Shown here piece by piece: positions 24,244 to 31,438 of a DNA stretch of 31,438 nt. The translations under genes were made by a program, and so were the position numbers. Below the pieces are notes generated by a model that was not told the origin of the DNA, ran no database searches, and saw only the letters and a list, made by a program, of their open reading frames with translations. Position 1 is the first letter of the stretch. Each line of letters begins with the position of its first letter. This DNA comes from Ignavibacteriaceae bacterium (GTDB taxonomy: Bacteria > Bacteroidota > Ignavibacteria > Ignavibacteriales > Ignavibacteriaceae). Location: NCBI GenBank assembly GCA_013388525.1, contig JACAFA010000106.1, positions 1-31,438 of the forward strand, given 5' to 3'.

Positions 24244-25098
24244 ATGATTACAGTACTGGAATCTATCAGATTATCTACACAATATCTCAGCGAAAAAGGG
24301 ATTGATTCGCCGCGCACAAATGCTGAACTTTTACTCGCAGGTATAATTGGTTGTAAACGACTTGAGTTGTATCTTTTTTTTGACAGACCTCTGAGTGAGA
24401 TTGAACTAAAGCAGTACCGTGAGTTTTTGAAGAGAAGAGGAAACTTTGAACCTTTGCAATATATTCTTGGAACAGTTGAATTCTACGGTTTAGAACTGAA
24501 TGTAGATTCAAATGTATTAATTCCAAGACCAGAAACGGAAATTCTGGTTGAAACAATTATAAAACAGTACTCAAAAGAACAACAGATCATTATCCTTGAT
24601 GTTGGGTGCGGCAGCGGTAATATTTCAGTTGCGCTTGCTGTTAATTTACAACTGGCAAAAATATATTCTACAGACATTAGTAACGGGGCATTGGCGGTCG
24701 CTAAAAAAAATTCTGAAAAATTTAATATTCAGGGAAGAATAAATTTTATCAAACACAATATTCTCAAAGATAGTCTGGATAACTTACCCTTATTTAATGT
24801 GATTGTTTCAAATCCGCCCTACGTTTCCAAAGAAAGTTATGCTGAGCTTCAGAAAGAAATCAGAAACTTTGAACCACGAGAAGCAGTTACTGATGAAAAA
24901 GATGGCTATACATTTTTTAAAGCAATAACGGAAGCAGCTTCAATCAGGTTAAAAGAAAACGGAAAATTATTTTTTGAAATTGCCCAGGGTCAGAGTGATG
25001 TAGTGAAAAATATTTTAATGGAAAATAAATTTTCAAACATCCGTGTGATTAAAGATTATCAGGGAATTGATAGAGTAATTTTTGGAGAAAGAATATGA
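24244..25098 (+). CDS. prmC: Peptide chain release factor N5-glutamine methyltransferase
   Basis: The product has 284 residues. An N-terminal helical domain (about 1-75) precedes a Rossmann SAM-dependent methyltransferase. 'VLIPRPETE' is the family's hallmark, 'LDVGCGSGNISVALA' binds SAM, and 'NPPY' (190-193) positions the glutamine amide. The enzyme methylates the Gln of the GGQ motif in RF1/RF2 in the cytoplasm, raising termination efficiency. RF1 (prfA), a common neighbour, is not adjacent here. The stop overlaps the dtd start by 4 nt (ATGA). Confidence 0.94.
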   Translation: MITVLESIRLSTQYLSEKGIDSPRTNAELLLAGIIGCKRLELYLFFDRPLSEIELKQYREFLKRRGNFEPLQYILGTVEFYGLELNVDSNVLIPRPETEILVETIIKQYSKEQQIIILDVGCGSGNISVALAVNLQLAKIYSTDISNGALAVAKKNSEKFNIQGRINFIKHNILKDSLDNLPLFNVIVSNPPYVSKESYAELQKEIRNFEPREAVTDEKDGYTFFKAITEAASIRLKENGKLFFEIAQGQSDVVKNILMENKFSNIRVIKDYQGIDRVIFGERI

Positions 25099-25547
25099 AA
25101 GCTGTAGTTCAAAGGGTTAAATCAGCGTCGGTTACTATTTCTGAACAAAACTATTTACAGCAAATTGGTAAAGGACTTCTTATTCTTCTGGGCATAAAAA
25201 CAGGTGATGCTGAAGAAGATGTAAATTTTGTTGCAGATAAATGTTGCAATCTCAGAATTTTCGAAGACGCAGAAGATAAAATGAATATTTCTGTGAAAGA
25301 TATTGATGGTGAGGTTCTAATAATTTCTCAATTTACTCTTTATGGTGAAACCGCAAAAGGTAACAGACCAAATTTTACTGATGCTGCAAAACCGGAAGAA
25401 GCAATTCCGCTCTATGAAAAATTTGTAGTAAGGGTTAAAGCAAACTTAGGTGATAGTAAAGTTAAAGTTGGAGTATTTGGTGCAATGATGGATATTCAGC
25501 TTGTTAATTACGGACCTGTAACTGTTCTTGTTGAATCAAAAAGCTGA
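25095..25547 (+). CDS. dtd: D-aminoacyl-tRNA deacylase
   Basis: The product has 150 residues, the usual length. It begins 'MKAVVQRVKSASVTI', contains 'SQFTLYG' (78-84, with the conserved Thr) and ends with 'NYGPVTVLVES', whose Gly-Pro pair forms the cross-subunit pocket that excludes L-amino acids. It removes D-amino acids (and glycine from tRNA-Ala) from mischarged tRNA in the cytoplasm. Translationally coupled to prmC, so both belong to translation quality control. Confidence 0.95.
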   Translation: MKAVVQRVKSASVTISEQNYLQQIGKGLLILLGIKTGDAEEDVNFVADKCCNLRIFEDAEDKMNISVKDIDGEVLIISQFTLYGETAKGNRPNFTDAAKPEEAIPLYEKFVVRVKANLGDSKVKVGVFGAMMDIQLVNYGPVTVLVESKS

Positions 25548-25558
25548 TTTGAAAATAA

Positions 25559-26464
25559 ATGAATAATATCCTGATGGTTTTTCTCGATGGTGTTGGAATA
25601 GGGAAGTCTGATTATCAGTTCAATCCTTTTTTTAAATACGGCTTTAGTGCTTTCGAAAAAATATTTGGAAACATTCCTTCGCTCGACAATCAGACTTTAT
25701 CCAATGGAACTCATTTTTTGTTTCCGACTGATGCAACAATCGGTATTGAAGGATTACCTCAAAGCGGAACCGGACAGGCATCTTTATTTTGTGGATTCAA
25801 TGCTCCAAAATTTGTTGGTAAACATTTTGGACCTTTTCCATACTCAACAACAATTCCAATACTTAAAAAAGATAATATTCTTATTTATTACAGAGAAAAA
25901 TATAAAAGCAGCTATTTTGCTAATGCCTATCCAAAAGTTTTCTTCGACTATATTAATTCCGGAAAAACAAGACTCAGCGTAACAGCTCTTACGTGTCATC
26001 TTACCGGAATAAGGTTTAATAGTGTCAGTGATGTAAGAGCAGGAAGAGCTTTGACTGCTGAAATTACAAACGAAAGGTGGAATCAAAGACTTGGTTACAA
26101 TCTGAAGGTGATCAAACCAATAATAGCTGCAAGAAGGCTTTTACGAATTGCAGAGCAGTATAAATTTACTCTCTATGAATACTATCTTAGTGATCATATT
26201 GGTCATCTGAGATTTCCCGGGGAATTTGAAAAAATATTTACTGAACTAGATGAATTTCTTTTTACTTTACTGGATGCTGTCGCATTAAAAAAGATGACTT
26301 TAATTATTTGTTCTGATCATGGAAATCTTGAAGATACTTCCGTGAAGACACATACAAGAAATCCTGCGCTTACTATTACGGCTGGTAAGAGTGCAAAAGA
26401 AATTGCTGAAAGTGTGAAGAATATTTCTGAAATTAAAGAAGCAATTATAAAATATTGTAAATGA
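25559..26464 (+). CDS. Alkaline-phosphatase-superfamily metalloenzyme of unknown substrate
   Basis: The product has 301 residues. It keeps the two-metal site of the superfamily that includes cofactor-independent phosphoglycerate mutase and phosphopentomutase: Asp10 in 'FLDGVGIG', Ser69/Thr71 in 'QSGTGQAS' as the nucleophile region, Asp212 and His216 in 'SDHIGH', Asp253 and His254 in 'CSDHGNLED', and His265 in 'KTHTRNPA'. It is much shorter than iPGM (about 510 residues) and lacks room for its second domain. It is likely a cytoplasmic phosphatase, phosphodiesterase or phosphomutase; no signal peptide is present. The substrate is unknown. It lies 11 nt after dtd and overlaps comEC by 4 nt. Confidence 0.85.
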   Translation: MNNILMVFLDGVGIGKSDYQFNPFFKYGFSAFEKIFGNIPSLDNQTLSNGTHFLFPTDATIGIEGLPQSGTGQASLFCGFNAPKFVGKHFGPFPYSTTIPILKKDNILIYYREKYKSSYFANAYPKVFFDYINSGKTRLSVTALTCHLTGIRFNSVSDVRAGRALTAEITNERWNQRLGYNLKVIKPIIAARRLLRIAEQYKFTLYEYYLSDHIGHLRFPGEFEKIFTELDEFLFTLLDAVALKKMTLIICSDHGNLEDTSVKTHTRNPALTITAGKSAKEIAESVKNISEIKEAIIKYCK

Positions 26465-28851
26465 AAGATTATCCTGCAATAAAAGTTGCAATTATTATCG
26501 TGGCAGGTATTTTATCTGCTCAGTTTATTCAATTCGGTTTGCTGCCCGAAATAATTTTTTTCTCTGTGTGTTTATTCTTAATCCTATTAAAGAAGAAAAT
26601 ATCTGACCATTCATTTTACTTCCTTCTGATGTTTATTGCCGGAGGTCTTCTGGTTTTTTCTATTGGAAATTATCTGTCAGAAAAAAATAAAATGTATTTT
26701 GACCCATTCGTAACTAAAATTGATAAAGTAAAGAATACAACTGCTGTTGGCGAGATAACTAATATTGATCTCATAAGAAACAATGAGATAATTTTCTATC
26801 TGGCAGTTGATTCACTTTATTCTGATGAATTTTTTATTAAAGATAAACTTGACCTTCTTTGTAAAGTAAGACTTGACAGAAAAGCCATCTATGAATTGTA
26901 CAATGAACTTAAGCCTGGTAACTATCTGAAAGTAACAGGATTTTATCATAAAGGGAAACAACAAAGAAATCCCGGAGAATTTGATTACAATGCTTATTTA
27001 AAATCAAAAGCTATTATCGGGGTACTGAACATTTCTGATAGAGCATCTGTCAGGATTATCAATTCTGAGACAAACACTTACAAAAATCTTATTCACCAGA
27101 TAAGAAAATCAATTGATGGACAAATAAAAAAATATCACTCGCCGGAAACTGCTGGATTATTGCGTGGTTTGCTGCTCGCTGACAGAGGCGAAATAAATTA
27201 TCAAACCAAAACTCAGTTTATTAATGCCGGTGTTGTTCATGTTCTTGCAGTATCAGGTTTGCACGTAGGTTATATAATCATGATTTTTATTTTTCTCTTT
27301 GGAAGATTCAACTTATTTACCCGGTCAATTTTAACACTAACCGGACTTCTGTTTTTTATGTTTATTACCGGAGTTCCACCATCTGTTTTCAGAGCTACGG
27401 TGATGTCAATTGTTCTTATTATCGCTTTGCTAACCAATCGAAGTACCAATTTAATCAACTCGATTTCAATTGCTGCTCTTATAATTCTTATCATTAACCC
27501 AAATGAAATTTATAACCCGGGATTTCAGCTTTCATTTGCTGCTGTTTTGGCAATTGATCTTCTTCTTCCATACTTCAATTATTTAATTGATAAATGGAAT
27601 ATTCAAAATAATTTTTTCAGATATGTTATTTTATTTGGTGCTGTATCATTAAGTGCACAAATCGGAACTTTGCCGTTTACATTTCTTTACTTTAATAAAT
27701 TTTCTGTAATAGCTTTATTTACAAATCTTTTTGTTATTCCGGGAATTGGTATTATTGTGGCTACAGCGATGGTTACTCTTTTCTTTTCTGCATTAATTCC
27801 TTTCGTAGCAATATATTTTGGTACTACCAATGATCTGTTCGCACAGGCGTTGTTAAAATTAATAAAGTTCTCTGGCGATTTATCTTTTTCTTACATAAGC
27901 ATAACCAACTACTCACTCTTAGACCTGATAATATTTTATCTGATGCTTGCTATCTTTTTATTCTATATTCCACGACTTAGCTCATTAAAAACAAAAATCG
28001 TTTTTCTAATTCTAATTTTAGCTAACACTTTTCTTTATTCTTCAATTGATAATAAAGATTTATTACCCGAAAATTATTTAAGCGTCTTTATGATTGATGT
28101 TGGTCAGGGAGATTCTTTCCTGATTAAATTTCCAAATGGAAAAACGGCGTTGGTCGATGCCGGAAATACAACTATGTTTTTTGATAATGGCGAAAGAGTA
28201 ATCATCCCTTTGCTGAATTATCTGGGAATTAAAAAGATAGATTATGGAATTGTTACACATATTGACTCAGACCATTACGGAGGTTTTGTTGCTCTGATTC
28301 TGGAAAATATGATAGGGGAAGTCCTCAAAACGGAAATAGATTCTTCTCTCAGTAAAGACAGAAGATTTGAAGAATTCATAAGAGAAAGAGGGATTCCTAT
28401 TCATTACTTTAAAGAAGAAAAAATAGAAATAGGAAACACCTCTCTTTACTTTTTGTACGATGAAAAAATAAAAAATATCTCCGGCAACTCAACTAACGAT
28501 CGCAGTGGAATATTTAAACTTGTTTATGGAGAGACAAGTTTTCTTTTTACAGGTGACGTTGAAAAAAGTATTGAGAGGTTTTATGCAAATAAATATAAAT
28601 TCTTTCTGGACTCAGATGTTTTGAAAGTTGGTCATCATGGCAGCAAAACAAGTTCTTCTGAAGAATTTATAAGTTATGTTTCTCCCGAACTCAGCTTGAT
28701 TAGTGCAGGATTTAAAAATAAATTTGGTCATCCTTCAAAAGAAGTTATTCAAAGGTTAGAAACTGAGGGTTCTGATATTTATAGAAGTGATTTGCAAAAA
28801 GCTGTTCTTTTGAGATCTGACGGTCAGGAAATAAAATTAATAAAGTGGTAA
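26461..28851 (+). CDS. comEC: ComEC/Rec2 family DNA-uptake channel
   Basis: The product has 796 residues, full length. An N-terminal membrane pair and OB-like domain (DUF4131-type, about 1-200) comes first. The multi-pass Competence domain (about 220-500) has the signature 'VHVLAVSGLHVGYI' at about 259-272. The C-terminal metallo-beta-lactamase domain starts at 'MIDVGQGDSFLI' (about 544). It has an intact metal motif His600-x-Asp602-x-Asp604-His605 in 'THIDSDHYGG' and 'GHHGSKTSSS'. The protein forms the inner-membrane channel for single-stranded DNA during natural transformation, and the lactamase domain probably degrades one strand. No other competence gene is in the window. Confidence 0.93.
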   Translation: MKDYPAIKVAIIIVAGILSAQFIQFGLLPEIIFFSVCLFLILLKKKISDHSFYFLLMFIAGGLLVFSIGNYLSEKNKMYFDPFVTKIDKVKNTTAVGEITNIDLIRNNEIIFYLAVDSLYSDEFFIKDKLDLLCKVRLDRKAIYELYNELKPGNYLKVTGFYHKGKQQRNPGEFDYNAYLKSKAIIGVLNISDRASVRIINSETNTYKNLIHQIRKSIDGQIKKYHSPETAGLLRGLLLADRGEINYQTKTQFINAGVVHVLAVSGLHVGYIIMIFIFLFGRFNLFTRSILTLTGLLFFMFITGVPPSVFRATVMSIVLIIALLTNRSTNLINSISIAALIILIINPNEIYNPGFQLSFAAVLAIDLLLPYFNYLIDKWNIQNNFFRYVILFGAVSLSAQIGTLPFTFLYFNKFSVIALFTNLFVIPGIGIIVATAMVTLFFSALIPFVAIYFGTTNDLFAQALLKLIKFSGDLSFSYISITNYSLLDLIIFYLMLAIFLFYIPRLSSLKTKIVFLILILANTFLYSSIDNKDLLPENYLSVFMIDVGQGDSFLIKFPNGKTALVDAGNTTMFFDNGERVIIPLLNYLGIKKIDYGIVTHIDSDHYGGFVALILENMIGEVLKTEIDSSLSKDRRFEEFIRERGIPIHYFKEEKIEIGNTSLYFLYDEKIKNISGNSTNDRSGIFKLVYGETSFLFTGDVEKSIERFYANKYKFFLDSDVLKVGHHGSKTSSSEEFISYVSPELSLISAGFKNKFGHPSKEVIQRLETEGSDIYRSDLQKAVLLRSDGQEIKLIKW

Positions 28852-28883
28852 ATAAAAAATTGAAATAATATGAGAGAAATAAA

Positions 28884-29378
28884 ATGAGTAAATCAAAAAT
28901 TGAAATCGGAATTATAATGGGAAGCGATTCTGATCTCCCGATTATGGAAGATGCTGTAAACGTTTTAAAAGAATTTGGAATAGGCTATGAAGTAAAAGTT
29001 CTTTCAGCACATCGGACTCCAAATCAACATGCTGAATATTCCCGATCGGCAATTGATAGAGGATTAAAAGTGATAATAGCCGCAGCTGGTGGGGCGGCAC
29101 ATTTGCCGGGAGTAACCGCAGCGCAAACAACTTTGCCTGTGATTGGTGTACCAATAAAAGGCAAGTCTCTCGAAGGAATGGATTCATTGTTATCAATTGT
29201 TCAAATGCCTCCGGGAATACCGGTTGCTACTGTCGCAATCAACGGCGCTAAAAATGCAGCTTTGCTTGCGGTTAGTATTTTATCACTCGCCAATTCTGAC
29301 ATTCAGAATAAACTTGTTGAATATAAGAAGAAAATGGAAAAAGATTCTCTGGCTAAGAACGATAACATCAGTTTATGA
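28884..29378 (+). CDS. purE: N5-carboxyaminoimidazole ribonucleotide mutase
   Basis: The product has 164 residues. '[12 protein letters not shown]', 'SAHRTP', '[12 protein letters not shown]' and '[16 protein letters not shown]' are PurE signatures. The enzyme moves the carboxyl group of N5-CAIR to C4 to give CAIR in de novo purine synthesis in the cytoplasm. The short 'SIVQMPPG' form points to the bacterial class I enzyme, which needs PurK; purK is not in the window. It is the last gene of the + strand run, 32 nt after comEC. Confidence 0.95.
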   Translation: MSKSKIEIGIIMGSDSDLPIMEDAVNVLKEFGIGYEVKVLSAHRTPNQHAEYSRSAIDRGLKVIIAAAGGAAHLPGVTAAQTTLPVIGVPIKGKSLEGMDSLLSIVQMPPGIPVATVAINGAKNAALLAVSILSLANSDIQNKLVEYKKKMEKDSLAKNDNISL

Positions 29379-29385
29379 TAAGAAC

Positions 29386-29405
29386 ATTATCTTTGGTAAG
29401 ATAAT
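29386..29405 (+). terminator. Weak AT-rich hairpin after purE, possible transcript end
   Basis: ATTATCTT (29386-29393) pairs perfectly with AAGATAAT (29398-29405) around a TGGT loop, 7 nt after the purE stop. No T run follows directly, so termination is uncertain. Confidence 0.3.
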
Positions 29406-29542
29406 TGAAATAAGAAATTTTAATTTTTACAATTCCTTTACTGTGTTGAATGTTTGCATAAAAATGTAATTTTTGTTAATGTTAGATGTGAAATTTTTGT
29501 TGGTAATATTTTTCTTTGGTTTCTCCTAATTTTTTTTGAGAA

Positions 29543-29571
29543 TTGTTTTAACTCAAGACAGTGTCCATAAT
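29543..29571 (+). promoter_or_regulatory. Possible sigma70-like promoter of the right-edge gene
   Basis: TTGTTT (29543-29548), a 17-nt spacer and CATAAT (29566-29571) precede the start at 29620 by about 48 nt. The spacing is ideal, but the match is moderate and the DNA AT-rich. Promoters of this bacterial group are also not well defined. Confidence 0.3.
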
Positions 29572-29605
29572 ACAACTACTAATCAACATATCTTCAACCT
29601 ATTTC

Positions 29606-29612
29606 AGGAGGG
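29606..29612 (+). promoter_or_regulatory. Strong Shine-Dalgarno site (AGGAGGG) of the right-edge gene
   Basis: AGGAGGG lies 7 nt before ATG 29620 and fixes the start. It matches the SD of the secreted-protein gene at 871. Confidence 0.7.
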
Positions 29613-29619
29613 TCTCTTT

Positions 29620-31438
29620 ATGAGAAAATCACTTCAATTATTTTTTGTCCTTTCACTTCTCCTAATGTGGTGCGGCAATATCTTGGCACAGGATGCCAGC
29701 ATGTTTGGCTTGTCACCATATATGCTAGGAACTGAAAAAGGGCAGCCACAATACCAGGGCGAGTCTCCGGATGCTAACACTGGCTTTGGTAATGATGCGA
29801 TTGCAACGGGATATCCGTTTTTATCTATGCCAATTCCGGCAGGCACACCATTTACGATTATAAATCCAAGTTTCTCTCCCGGCTGGCTGGCTGGTGGTGA
29901 TATTGATGCCTCAGGTGCTTATTACGGTTGCTCTTACATTGGTCAAGGGCAGGGTAATTTAGTTCAGGTCAATTTAGGTACTGGCGTACCTACAGTCATT
30001 GGACCAATTACAGGATTCACTTTGTATCCAACTTCATTAGCTTATAATGCTGCTAATAATACCTGGTATTTTGGTGATACTGACGGCGCAACTTCAAGAC
30101 TTTATACGCTGAATATTGCTACAGGTGCAGCAACTTTAGTTGGACAGATTACTGGTTGTGCTGGTCTTATTGGAATGGCAATTAATTGTACGGGTCAAGC
30201 TTATGGAGTAGATATCGTGACAGACCAGTTATATTCAATAAATCTTAGTACTGGTGCTGGAACAGCTATTGGTCCATTAGGTTTTGATGCAAGCTATGCA
30301 CAGGATTGTGATTTTGATGCAGCCACAAATACAATGTATCTTGCTGCATATAATGCTGCTGCAGGTCAGGGTGAATTCAGATCTGTCAATTTAGGTACTG
30401 GTGGAACGACACTTATTACAGCATGGCCTGGTTCAGAAATTACAGGATTTGCAATAGATAATCCTTGCGGACCACCTTGCCCGATAGGTGCACCATCTAA
30501 TCCAAATCCGCCAAGTGGAACAACAGGTGTTGGATTAACTGGTAACACTGCAAGCTGGACAAACGGCGCAGGAACAGTTGATGTAGAATTATGGTTTGGT
30601 CCTGCAGCAAATGTTGTTAAAGTTTATGATGGTCCTGCAATAACTTCTTTTGCATTACCAACTCTTACTTACAATACTACTTACTTATGGTATGTTGTAT
30701 GTAAAGATGCAACTTGCGGCACACAGGGTCCAACCTGGTCATTTACAACAATGCAAGATCCTAACTTAAATCAATGGTGTGATGATTTTGCAAACTTTAA
30801 CAACTGGACAATTGTTGGTCCCGCAGGTTTAACAAACTGGGCAACAGCAACTACATCAAATGCAGGCGGTACACCTCCTGAATTACGATTTAGCTGGACT
30901 CCATCATTTACAGGTGTCTCAACAATCAGATCTGTAAGTATTCCATTGTTGGATAACTGGTCAGTTGATTATTCCTTTAACTATTATCTGGATTGGTATG
31001 ACGATCCAAGTGGAATAGTTACTTTTGGAATTACTTATGATGGCGGAGCAACACAGACAATACTGTATCAGGATAATAATCCAACTGGAAACGTTGGCCC
31101 GACAATCGTTTCTGGAAGCTTTACAACACCGGCTTCCGGCGCATCAAATGCTCAGTTGCAAATAACCTATGACGGATATTCATTCAATATAGATTATATC
31201 TATTGGGATAATATTTGTCTTGATTGGATAGTACCGGTTGAATTAACATCTTTCACTGCAAGCGCAGATTACGGTGTAGTTGAACTAAGATGGTTCACAG
31301 CTACTGAAACCAATAACCAGGGCTTTGAAGTTCAGAGAAGTGCCGGCGGCGAATTCGAAACTATCGCATTTGTTGAAGGACACGGAACAACAACCGAAGT
31401 TCAGGCTTATAACTACATAGACAGAAATGTAAATGTAG
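29620..31438 (+). CDS. Large exported protein, probable T9SS cargo (3' end outside window)
   Basis: Reading from ATG 29620, the frame stays open to the window end: 606 codons without a stop. The signal peptide ends near 'NILAQ' (about residue 24). Residues about 85-285 carry repeats such as 'LVQVNLGTG', 'LYTLNIATGAATLVG' and 'LYSINLSTGAGTAIG', which look like propeller blades of an extracellular protein. Residues about 290-385 resemble an FN3 domain ('PPSGTTGVGLTGNTASW', ending 'TWSFTT'). Residues about 390-530 are a jelly-roll-like region. From residue 538, 'VPVELTSFTA' and 'ETNNQGFEVQRS' form the FN3-like segment that very commonly comes just before a T9SS sorting tail. The tail itself would lie beyond the edge. 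No enzyme motif is recognised. Confidence 0.88.
   Translation, partial: MRKSLQLFFVLSLLLMWCGNILAQDASMFGLSPYMLGTEKGQPQYQGESPDANTGFGNDAIATGYPFLSMPIPAGTPFTIINPSFSPGWLAGGDIDASGAYYGCSYIGQGQGNLVQVNLGTGVPTVIGPITGFTLYPTSLAYNAANNTWYFGDTDGATSRLYTLNIATGAATLVGQITGCAGLIGMAINCTGQAYGVDIVTDQLYSINLSTGAGTAIGPLGFDASYAQDCDFDAATNTMYLAAYNAAAGQGEFRSVNLGTGGTTLITAWPGSEITGFAIDNPCGPPCPIGAPSNPNPPSGTTGVGLTGNTASWTNGAGTVDVELWFGPAANVVKVYDGPAITSFALPTLTYNTTYLWYVVCKDATCGTQGPTWSFTTMQDPNLNQWCDDFANFNNWTIVGPAGLTNWATATTSNAGGTPPELRFSWTPSFTGVSTIRSVSIPLLDNWSVDYSFNYYLDWYDDPSGIVTFGITYDGGATQTILYQDNNPTGNVGPTIVSGSFTTPASGASNAQLQITYDGYSFNIDYIYWDNICLDWIVPVELTSFTASADYGVVELRWFTATETNNQGFEVQRSAGGEFETIAFVEGHGTTTEVQAYNYIDRNVNV

Noticed and set aside
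29634..29846. Minus-strand frames of 60-70 codons near the right edge (also 30366-30548)
   Set aside because: They lie within the open + strand secreted-protein frame, which has a signal peptide and strong SD. They have neither.

Overview
The window is about 31.4 kb of AT-rich bacterial DNA, most likely from an Ignavibacteria-type member of the Bacteroidota/Chlorobi (FCB) group. The main reason is a set of exported proteins ending in a type IX secretion (T9SS) sorting domain with a 'YPNPFNP' signature and a closing 'KKM(I/V)LLK'. Other support is SD-poor translation starts on housekeeping genes, a type 2 IPP isomerase and FCB-style envelope proteins. The lineage call is inference from family knowledge. 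No tRNA, rRNA, CRISPR array, transposase or phage gene was recognised.

Left part (1-9514, + strand): a cell-surface/secretome island. It holds the 3' end of one T9SS cargo gene with a strong terminator, a 0.7 kb non-coding stretch carrying an imperfect palindromic element of about 130 bp, a cargo protein with three Kre9/KNH-like repeats, and a 1344-residue multi-module cargo protein with three tandem FN3-like repeats. A fourth cargo gene overlaps the third by 4 nt. A secreted PQQ-type glucose/sorbosone dehydrogenase follows; it shares a paired 'GWN' module with the large cargo protein but has no sorting tail.

Middle (9578-12389): an EamA-like permease with an ambiguous start, then two minus-strand genes. 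One encodes a small exported protein with four Cys-Pro-(Phe/Tyr)-(Leu/Ile) motifs, the other an SLC45/GPH-type sugar transporter. A GC-rich hairpin-forming patch and a perfect 7-bp dyad lie between the two minus-strand genes.

Right part (12448-29378, + strand): fourteen co-directional genes, mostly overlapping or only a few bases apart, which look like one long operon or a few stacked ones. They cover folate (PabB-PabC fusion), isoprenoids (IDI-2 and a prenyl diphosphate synthase), PTS general proteins (HPr, Enzyme I), sugar phosphate isomerisation (PGI/PMI), an envelope trio (metallopeptidase/beta-propeller/Omp85-like barrel, BamB-like lipoprotein, PEGA-like membrane protein), translation quality (PrmC, Dtd), an alkaline-phosphatase-superfamily metalloenzyme, ComEC and PurE.

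Right edge (29620-31438): a large exported protein, open to the window end, that looks like another T9SS cargo cut off before its tail.

No clearly new defence or mobile system is visible. The best candidates for undescribed biology are the envelope trio, the CP-repeat protein, the repeated 'PPxPPxGxFDxR' surface module, and the palindromic intergenic element.
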